A DNA stretch of 8,775 nt, taken from positions 1 through 8,775 of the forward strand of contig JAFWWR010000107.1 in NCBI GenBank assembly GCA_017518025.1, given 5' to 3'. The stretch's first letter is position 1. Every line of letters begins with the position of its first letter. The notes beneath the pieces are model-generated. The model saw nothing but the letters and a program-made list of their open reading frames with translations. It did no database searches and had not been told where the DNA came from. A program made the position numbers and the translations under genes. Shown one piece after another: positions 1-5,046 of the stretch. Source of the DNA: Clostridia bacterium. Its GTDB lineage: Bacteria; Bacillota; Clostridia; Oscillospirales; CAG-272.

Positions 1-145
1 GCCCTTGACGGCCTGGCCCTCGACGTTGGCGTCGATGGTGGCCTTGGCGGTCGCGGAGCCCTTCACCGAGGTGAGCTCGGTGGACTTCTTGGCCGCGTCT
101 ACGATAGCGGTGAGAGCTTCCTTCGGCTCGACCTTCTTCTTGCCG
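1..145. repeat. Direct repeat, distal copy (cut by window edge)
   Basis: Matches 472-616 at 144 of 145 positions (offset 471 bp = 157 codons, in frame). The only difference, position 79 versus 550, is a synonymous Thr codon change. The left limit is set by the window edge, so the true repeat is probably longer. Confidence 0.95.
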
Positions 146-684
146 GAGCCGGAAACGGTGGAGCTCTTGATGTATTTTTCAGCCTCGGAGGTGTCGATAT
201 CCTCGTCGCTGATGGAGCCCGCCATTCCGAGCGCCTGACCCACGGGAACGTCGACCTTGAACTTCGGGCTGCCAATGAAGGCAGAGGAGGTCTTGAGTTC
301 GACGTATGCCGTGCCGTCCTGGAGGACGACCTTCGCCTCAATGGGGTCTTCGCCTATGATCGCTTTGATCTGGTCGTTGTCGAGCTTGAGCGACAGCTTC
401 AGGCTGGCGTCTGCTCCGACGTCTCCGCTCTGCAGACCGTCGACGGTGAAGTTACCGCTCAGGTCTGCGCTGCCCTTGACGGCCTGGCCCTCGACGTTGG
501 CGTCGATGGTGGCCTTGGCGGTCGCGGAGCCCTTCACCGAGGTGAGCTCAGTGGACTTCTTGGCCGCGTCTACGATAGCGGTGAGAGCTTCCTTCGGCTC
601 GACCTTCTTCTTGCCGCAGGAGGCAAGGGTAAATACTGCCGCCAGCATAAGGATCGCGAGTACTACTGAGAGTATCTTCTTCAT
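1..684 (-). CDS. Repeat-containing lipoprotein, 3' end beyond window
   Basis: Minus-strand reading frame open from the ATG at 684 to the window edge (228 residues visible, no stop). The N-terminus MKKILSVVLAILMLAAV... is a lipoprotein signal peptide ending in lipobox L20-A-S-C23, so the mature protein should be lipid-anchored outside the membrane at Cys23. An AAGGAG site at 692-697, 7 bases before the ATG, decides the start. The mature part is rich in Lys, Ala, Thr, Ser and Asp and looks like beta-strand-rich domains with an N-terminal helix (EALTAIVDAAKKSTEL). Residues 24-71 recur at 181-228, so the protein is built from at least two nearly identical ~157-residue units. The style recalls the LppX/DUF6612-like extracellular lipoproteins of Clostridia, but this is resemblance only; no function is recognised. 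It lies downstream of luxS on the same strand but has its own promoter. Confidence 0.88.
   Translation of the reverse strand, partial: MKKILSVVLAILMLAAVFTLASCGKKKVEPKEALTAIVDAAKKSTELTSVKGSATAKATIDANVEGQAVKGSADLSGNFTVDGLQSGDVGADASLKLSLKLDNDQIKAIIGEDPIEAKVVLQDGTAYVELKTSSAFIGSPKFKVDVPVGQALGMAGSISDEDIDTSEAEKYIKSSTVSGSGKKKVEPKEALTAIVDAAKKSTELTSVKGSATAKATIDANVEGQAVKG
472..616. repeat. Direct repeat, proximal copy in lipoprotein gene
   Basis: Partner of 1-145. The match ends exactly at the third base of the lipobox Cys codon, so the duplicated unit starts with the first residue after the lipidated cysteine (GKKKVEPKEAL). Confidence 0.95.
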
Positions 685-732
685 GATTTTTCTCCTTGTC
701 GTTAAAATTCCCGGAAACCGGGGTTCATCCGT

Positions 733-761
733 ATTATAGCAGAAACGGCGCGCGAATGCAA
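733..761 (-). promoter_or_regulatory. Sigma-70 promoter of the lipoprotein gene
   Basis: Read on the minus strand: -35 TTGCAT (761-756), 17-bp spacer, perfect -10 TATAAT (738-733) preceded by TGC (extended -10). Transcription should begin near 726. The 5' leader then contains a small perfect hairpin, CCCGG-TTT-CCGGG (722-710), before the ribosome site. Confidence 0.75.
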
Positions 762-785
762 CACCTTTTTTGCCGGGCGGCGCCG

Positions 786-1247
786 TCAGACGCCGTATTC
801 CAGCCGGTCTTCCGTCCACCCCTCCAGCACCGGGAGCAGCTCCCGGGCGACGCGGCGCGCTCCGAGGAGGTCGTGGTCGATGCAGTTGCCGCACTCGGAC
901 GCCTTCGCTCCCGGGATCTCGCCCGAATAATCAGCGATGAAGCGGAACGAGTCGCGGACGAGGCGTATGGCGTCGGCGCGGCTCACCGAATCCCTGAGGA
1001 TGATGTAAAACCCGGTCCTGCATCCCATGGGGCCCACGTAGATCACGCTGTCGCGGAACTCCGAGTTCCGGGCCCAGGTCGCGAAAAGGTGCTCGATCGT
1101 GTGCGCCTCTCCCGTTGAGAGATAGTCGCCTCCGTTGGGCTTTTTCATCCTGATATCGTATGTCACGGCGTCTCCGTCCACCCGGGAGACGTACATCCCT
1201 CTCCCGAGTCTGTCGTGATCCACCGTAAAGCTGGCTATCTTTTCCAT
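786..1247 (-). CDS. luxS: S-ribosylhomocysteine lyase (LuxS)
   Basis: Cleaves S-ribosylhomocysteine to homocysteine and DPD, the precursor of autoinducer-2, in the cytoplasmic activated-methyl cycle. The 153-residue product has the usual LuxS length and all family landmarks: the opening (IASFTVDHDRLGRGMYVSRV), the metal-binding HTIEH (His49, Glu52, His53), the GPMGCRTGFY block with catalytic Cys76, and the third metal ligand Cys119 in SECGNCIDHDL. The start at 1247 is supported by a GGAGGGG site at 1251-1257 just upstream. It is transcribed leftward from its own promoter at 1278-1306, divergent from the SLH protein gene. No pfs (SAH/MTA nucleosidase) partner is in the window and no intrinsic terminator is visible after the stop. 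Read-through into the lipoprotein gene is possible. Confidence 0.97.
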   Translation of the reverse strand: MEKIASFTVDHDRLGRGMYVSRVDGDAVTYDIRMKKPNGGDYLSTGEAHTIEHLFATWARNSEFRDSVIYVGPMGCRTGFYIILRDSVSRADAIRLVRDSFRFIADYSGEIPGAKASECGNCIDHDLLGARRVARELLPVLEGWTEDRLEYGV

Positions 1248-1277
1248 TTTCCCCTCCCGTCGTTTTTTTGCCCCATC

Positions 1278-1306
1278 ATTTTACCACACCGCGTCCGTTT
1301 TTACAA
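1278..1306 (-). promoter_or_regulatory. Sigma-70 promoter of luxS
   Basis: Minus strand: -35 TTGTAA (1306-1301), 17-bp spacer, -10 TAAAAT (1283-1278) with TGG directly upstream (extended -10). Expected start near 1271, giving a leader of about 24 bases. Confidence 0.7.
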
Positions 1307-1320
1307 CACCGGAACGGTTA

Positions 1321-1349
1321 TTGACATATCACCGGTGATGTGTTAGAAT
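1321..1349 (+). promoter_or_regulatory. Strong sigma-70 promoter of the SLH protein gene
   Basis: Consensus -35 TTGACA (1321-1326), 17-bp spacer, -10 TAGAAT (1344-1349) preceded by TGT (extended -10). Only 14 bp separate this -35 from the luxS -35 on the opposite strand. Confidence 0.85.
1328..1339. promoter_or_regulatory. Palindromic putative operator in promoter spacer
   Basis: ATCACCGGTGAT is a perfect 12-bp palindrome lying wholly between the -35 and -10. The symmetry extends as ACA...TGT on both sides after one mismatched pair (1324-1343, 17-bp promoter spacer included). Binding of a dimeric regulator here would block or modulate RNA polymerase. The regulator is not identifiable from this window. 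Confidence 0.5.
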
Positions 1350-1401
1350 AAAAAAAGCAGGTACCGATATCATTTTTATTTTCCGGAAAAGGAGACTCAA
1401 A

Positions 1402-3198
1402 ATGAAGAAGATATTCAGTATTATCATGGCGCTCTGCATGATGCTCGGGCTGACCGCGACCATGGCGTACGCGAACAACGGACCGTCCGAGGAAATGTGG
1501 GGACCCGACTCGTACACGGCCTACGTGCTGTTCGTCCGCGTCGACGAGTACGGCGAGGTCATCCGAACCGAAGACTACGAAGCCCACTATGCGTTCAGAG
1601 ACAACGTTGCCAAAGGAGAAATGGAAGGCGCGGTCTACGACAGAGCTACCAACACGCTGACCATCACGAACCTCAACAAACCCGACTTTATGCTTGAAAC
1701 GAACGCCATGGGCGACGATTTCAAGATCAACGTGGTCGGCGAGTGCTCCCTTTCCCGCATTTCGGTCTGGGGCTGGATGTGGGGCGGATGCGTCACGTTC
1801 ACGGGCAACGGTCATCTCACTCTTAACGAGGGTAAAAACAGCTATCCGGCGATAATGCTCAATCCCGAGGGGTCTAAAGCCGAGGTGCATTTCGGCCCGG
1901 ACGTGACCGCCGATCTTTACTCGTCCGGCAACGTTCTGTACGGGTACATGTGCGAATCCGACGAGGCTCCGTTCTACTTCGACAATGAGCCCGCAGAGCC
2001 GCTTGATATCGAAAAGAGCCCCGTGACCGATTTCAATCCCGTGTCCATCAGCGTCTATAAGGGCGGTGAAACGAGCAAATCGTTTGAAAGACTGACCTAC
2101 GCGTCGGACCCGGGCGGGGTATACGTAGGACTCGAAACTACGTGGTACAAGGACTACGACGCCGGAATCATCGACCACACCGGCTATACCGTCCACAGAC
2201 TGATCTACGTCGATTCCCTGAACGCGTGGATCTACGACCCGACCATATCGACCGATTTCGGGCAGGACAATTTCCCCACCGAAGCGGTGTTCTCCGACGA
2301 GGAGTTCGAGGCGGGCGGCTTCTCCGTGGTCTACGACAACGGTTATCCCGTCTGGGACGATTACACGATGGTCGGGGATTTCTTCTCCTCCGTCCTGTAC
2401 ACCGACGGTGAGAACGACTACTTCTCGTACTATGAATGGGACAGCGAGAAGCAGGAATCCGTCGAGCGTTTTTACCATATCACCCCGATCGAGGGACTTG
2501 AGAACACCTACTATGCCGGAGAGGTCGCGGAAGGCGTCACCAGAGACGACGTGACGATGGCCGGTGATGAGGAGGTAATGGACGGAGTATTCACTTACGC
2601 GGTCCATAACACCGAGATCCACATCGGCACGAACGGACTTCCCCCGTTCCCCTTCAAGGATGTGAAAGACGGCAAGTGGTACACCGAGCCGATCAAATAC
2701 GTCTACTACCACGGTCTCATGAACGGTATGACCGACACCACCTTCGAGCCCAACTCGAACATGAGCCGCGCGATGCTCGTCACCGTTCTGTGGCGCGCCG
2801 AGGGTTCCCCCGCGCCGAAGGGAACGACTCCCTTCACCGACCTGAAGGCGAAATGGTACAAGGACGCCGTGGCGTGGGCTTATGAGAACAGCATCGTCAA
2901 GGGTATGTCCGACACCACGTTCGCTCCCAACAACTCCATCACCCGCGAGCAGATAGCGGCGATCTTCTACCGCTACGCCGAATTCAAGGGCGAGGACGTT
3001 TCGAAGAGAGCGGATATCTCGAAGTTCCCTGACGGCTCCAAGGTCAGCAAATACGCCCGTGACGCCATGTCCTGGGCGGTAGCCGAGGGGCTCATCTCCG
3101 GCACGAAAGTTGGCGACAAGGACTACCTCGACCCGAAGGGCAACGCCACCAGGGCGCAGGTCGCCACGATTTTGATGAGATATCTCGAAAGCAGGTAA
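1402..3198 (+). CDS. Secreted SLH-domain surface protein
   Basis: 598-residue protein exported and held on the cell wall. Residues 1-24 are a Sec signal peptide with a likely cut after MAYA. Residues 25 to about 410 are acidic, aromatic-rich and contain a beta-rich stretch (about 85-145, including a WGWMWGG segment); I do not recognise this part. Three SLH domains follow: about 416-467 (FKDVKDGKWYTEPIKYVYYH), 478-529 (FTDLKAKWYKDAVAWAYEN) and 542-598 (FPDGSKVSKYARDAMSWAV), which typically bind pyruvylated secondary wall polymer. There is no recognisable catalytic motif, so enzyme, adhesin or structural roles all remain open. The start is set by AAGGAG at 1389-1394, 7 bases before the ATG. It is a single-gene unit between a strong promoter (1321-1349) and a strong terminator (3226-3258). 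Confidence 0.93.
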   Translation: MKKIFSIIMALCMMLGLTATMAYANNGPSEEMWGPDSYTAYVLFVRVDEYGEVIRTEDYEAHYAFRDNVAKGEMEGAVYDRATNTLTITNLNKPDFMLETNAMGDDFKINVVGECSLSRISVWGWMWGGCVTFTGNGHLTLNEGKNSYPAIMLNPEGSKAEVHFGPDVTADLYSSGNVLYGYMCESDEAPFYFDNEPAEPLDIEKSPVTDFNPVSISVYKGGETSKSFERLTYASDPGGVYVGLETTWYKDYDAGIIDHTGYTVHRLIYVDSLNAWIYDPTISTDFGQDNFPTEAVFSDEEFEAGGFSVVYDNGYPVWDDYTMVGDFFSSVLYTDGENDYFSYYEWDSEKQESVERFYHITPIEGLENTYYAGEVAEGVTRDDVTMAGDEEVMDGVFTYAVHNTEIHIGTNGLPPFPFKDVKDGKWYTEPIKYVYYHGLMNGMTDTTFEPNSNMSRAMLVTVLWRAEGSPAPKGTTPFTDLKAKWYKDAVAWAYENSIVKGMSDTTFAPNNSITREQIAAIFYRYAEFKGEDVSKRADISKFPDGSKVSKYARDAMSWAVAEGLISGTKVGDKDYLDPKGNATRAQVATILMRYLESR

Positions 3199-3225
3199 AA
3201 GAAACGGGTTGATAAGACCGTATTT

Positions 3226-3258
3226 CGCCCCGGGACGCGTTCCCGGGGCGACGTTTTT
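3226..3258 (+). terminator. Intrinsic terminator after SLH protein gene
   Basis: Perfect 10-bp GC-rich stem (CGCCCCGGGA, 3226-3235, with its complement at 3241-3250), 5-base loop, then ACG and a run of five T (3254-3258). Confidence 0.92.
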
Positions 3259-3266
3259 CTGTACCG

Positions 3267-3295
3267 TTGAAAAATCTGCCGCGATGTGGTAGAAT
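3267..3295 (+). promoter_or_regulatory. Sigma-70 promoter of decarboxylase gene
   Basis: -35 TTGAAA (3267-3272), 17-bp spacer, -10 TAGAAT (3290-3295) preceded by TGG. It begins 9 bases after the preceding terminator. Because it occupies the 5' end of the longest possible reading frame, it argues for the downstream ATG at 3327 as the real start. Confidence 0.82.
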
Positions 3296-3326
3296 TAAGC
3301 CGAAAAAACGTTCACGGGGGACGCGT

Positions 3327-4739
3327 ATGGCAGACGAACTGTGGAAAAAACTGAAAAAACACTGTGGCGGGGATTCGCTCCCCATGCACATGCCGGGTCA
3401 CAAGCGGCGGGGCGGTTACGACCACCTCGACGCGTTGTCCGCGTCCCTCGATATAACTGAGATCGACGGATTTGACGATCTGAACGACCCCCGTTCCATC
3501 CTGCGGGAGAGCGAGGAGGCGGCGTCCGCCCTGTGGGGCTGCCGTGAGACGGTGTACTCCGTCAACGGCAGCACCTCATGCGTTCTCGCAGCGGTGAGGG
3601 CGGTCTGCCCCCCGGGGAGCCGGATCGTCATGGCACGGAACTGCCACAGATCCGTATATCACGCCGTCGAGATCTGCTCCCTCGATCCGGTGTACGTCAT
3701 GCCGGAGCGGGTCCCGGGGACTCCCCTCCCGGGGAGCGTCTCCCCGGAAGCGGTGGAACGGGCGCTGGGCGGCACGCCGGACGCCTCGGCGGTGGTGATG
3801 ACCAGTCCCACCTACGAGGGCGTGATCTCGGACGTCGGCGCCATAGCGGAAATCGCCCGCCGTGCGGGCGTTCCGCTGATCGTGGACGAGGCCCACGGAG
3901 CACATCTCGGGCTGTTCGGCGCGTTTCCGGGCGGAGCGATCGCCGCGGGGGCGGATGTCGTGATACACAGTCTGCACAAGACTCTCGCCTCACTGACCCA
4001 GACCGCCGCCCTCCATAACTGCGGAAGTTCGACAGATGTCGATGAGATAAGAAGACAAATGTCTGTTTTTCAGACAAGCAGTCCGTCGTACCTGCTCACC
4101 GCGTCCCTCGACGGATGCGTGAGGCGACTCGCGGAGACGGGCGGCCGCGACCTTATCGAATGGAGAGACGCGCTCCGGGTATTCCGGGAAAAGATAAGCG
4201 GTCTCGGCAACCTCCGCGAGCCCGTAAAGGCGGGCGAGGGGGTCTTCATGACCGACCCCTCGAAGATCTTTATCACCGCGGCGCACGTCGGGTTGTCGGG
4301 CACAGAGCTCGACCGCCGGCTGAGGGAAGAATTCGGTATCGAGTGTGAGATGTCGACGGCCTTCGGCGCCCTCGCCATGACCGGTCAGGGTGACACGGAA
4401 CAATCTCTCGCGAGATTCGCGGAGGCGCTTCTGTCCCTCGATAGAACGATCGTCCCGGGCAGGGCGGCGATACCGGAGCCGCCGTATCAGACCGAGGCGC
4501 CGGAGAGAATATATCTCCCCGCGGACGCGGTGCGGATGAAAAAAGAGACCGTTCCCCTCCGGGACGCCCAGGGACGGGTCGCCGCCGGGTACGTCTACTC
4601 CTATCCGCCCGGGGTGCCTATCCTCGTGCCGGGCGAAGTGGTGGGCCGGGACGTCGTGGAGGCGCTCGCCTCCCTCTCCCGGGCCGGGATCCGCCTGCGC
4701 GGAGTTGAAAACGACTCCGTCGAGGTCATCGCGGAATGA
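3327..4739 (+). CDS. Orn/Lys/Arg decarboxylase family PLP enzyme
   Basis: 470-residue cytoplasmic fold-type I PLP enzyme of the group that includes Bacillus SpeA and YaaO, which decarboxylate arginine, lysine or ornithine to polyamine-type amines. Visible family marks are MHMPGHKR (20-27), the S-x-N-G-S-T region for cofactor phosphate, TSPTYEGV, VDEAHGAH with the PLP-ring Asp187 and His190, the Schiff-base Lys218 in HSLHKTL, and the C-terminal YPPGVPILVPGE. It lacks the N-terminal wing domain of the large enterobacterial inducible decarboxylases, as expected for the short Firmicutes form. ATG 3327 is chosen over an upstream TTG at 3267, which would overlap the promoter; GGGGGA at 3316-3321 is its ribosome site. 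In Bacillus and many relatives the homologue sits before tmk; here it is followed directly by the SCIFF cassette with no terminator between. Substrate cannot be decided from sequence. Confidence 0.92.
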   Translation: MADELWKKLKKHCGGDSLPMHMPGHKRRGGYDHLDALSASLDITEIDGFDDLNDPRSILRESEEAASALWGCRETVYSVNGSTSCVLAAVRAVCPPGSRIVMARNCHRSVYHAVEICSLDPVYVMPERVPGTPLPGSVSPEAVERALGGTPDASAVVMTSPTYEGVISDVGAIAEIARRAGVPLIVDEAHGAHLGLFGAFPGGAIAAGADVVIHSLHKTLASLTQTAALHNCGSSTDVDEIRRQMSVFQTSSPSYLLTASLDGCVRRLAETGGRDLIEWRDALRVFREKISGLGNLREPVKAGEGVFMTDPSKIFITAAHVGLSGTELDRRLREEFGIECEMSTAFGALAMTGQGDTEQSLARFAEALLSLDRTIVPGRAAIPEPPYQTEAPERIYLPADAVRMKKETVPLRDAQGRVAAGYVYSYPPGVPILVPGEVVGRDVVEALASLSRAGIRLRGVENDSVEVIAE

Positions 4740-4757
4740 AATTCGCGCCGCCGCCTA

Positions 4758-4786
4758 TTGACACGGCCCGCCTGATGTGATATACT
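4758..4786 (+). promoter_or_regulatory. Strong sigma-70 promoter of SCIFF operon
   Basis: Consensus -35 TTGACA (4758-4763), 17-bp spacer, -10 TATACT (4781-4786) with TGA upstream (extended -10). It starts 18 bp after the decarboxylase stop; expected transcription start near 4793. Confidence 0.88.
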
Positions 4787-4826
4787 TTACCCGATAATAA
4801 CTCCACCGTGAGAAAGGATGATAAAA

Positions 4827-4973
4827 ATGAAGAGAATAAAGACACTCGTGACCCGTGACCTGAAGAAGAGCGCAAAGTGCGGCGGATGCGGCGAATGCCA
4901 GACCTCCTGCCAGTCGGCTTGCAAGACCTCCTGCGGCGTCGCAAATCAGAAGTGCGAGAACAAGAACAAGTAA
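4827..4973 (+). CDS. scfA: SCIFF ranthipeptide precursor peptide
   Basis: 48-residue precursor of the 'six cysteines in forty-five' family, the substrate of the adjacent radical SAM maturase. The leader is MKRIKTLVTRDLKKSAK. The core contains the near-invariant stretch CGECQTSCQSACKTSC (21-36), followed by GVANQKCENKNK. Cysteines are at 18, 21, 24, 28, 32, 36 and 43: seven, not six, the extra one being Cys18. The family consensus as I remember it has Thr after the fifth core cysteine (CKTSCT), and in characterised members that Thr receives the thioether bridge from Cys32. Here that position, 37, is Gly (GGC codon, clear in the sequence). The start ATG has AAAGGA at 4813-4818; an in-frame ATG at 4818 overlaps this site and is unlikely. 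No export gene or protease adjoins it, which is usual for SCIFF. Confidence 0.96.
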   Translation: MKRIKTLVTRDLKKSAKCGGCGECQTSCQSACKTSCGVANQKCENKNK

Positions 4974-4993
4974 TAACGAGGAAAAACGACAGT

Positions 4994-5026
4994 CGCCGTC
5001 GGGATGGGCACACCGTTCCGACGGCG
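4994..5026 (+). promoter_or_regulatory. Intercistronic hairpin between scfA and scfB
   Basis: Perfect 9-bp stem (CGCCGTCGG at 4994-5002 with CCGACGGCG at 5018-5026), extendable by a G-T and an A-T pair. Only three T follow, so full termination is unlikely. It probably stabilises the scfA part of the transcript or acts as a partial terminator, giving more peptide than enzyme. Confidence 0.7.
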
Positions 5027-5046
5027 GTTTGCGTACCGGAGATAAT

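Noticed and set aside
257..739. Plus-strand frame over the lipoprotein gene
   Set aside because: The minus-strand frame has a lipobox, ribosome site and promoter; the plus frame has none, and only repeats because the DNA repeats.
738..785. GC-rich inverted sequence after luxS as terminator
   Set aside because: In the luxS direction the GC-rich segment is followed by A residues, not T, so it does not form an intrinsic terminator.
1318..2712. Long minus-strand open frame (464 codons) opposite the SLH protein gene
   Set aside because: It is antisense to a gene with clear signal peptide, SLH domains, promoter and ribosome site; the open frame follows from GC-rich codon bias, and the translation shows no family resemblance.
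3267..3326. TTG start adding 20 residues to the decarboxylase
   Set aside because: This TTG is the first three bases of the promoter -35; the ATG at 3327 has its own ribosome site and fits the family N-terminus.
5029..5046. TTG start adding six residues to ScfB
   Set aside because: It abuts the intercistronic hairpin and lacks a Shine-Dalgarno site; ATG 5047 is preceded by GGAG.
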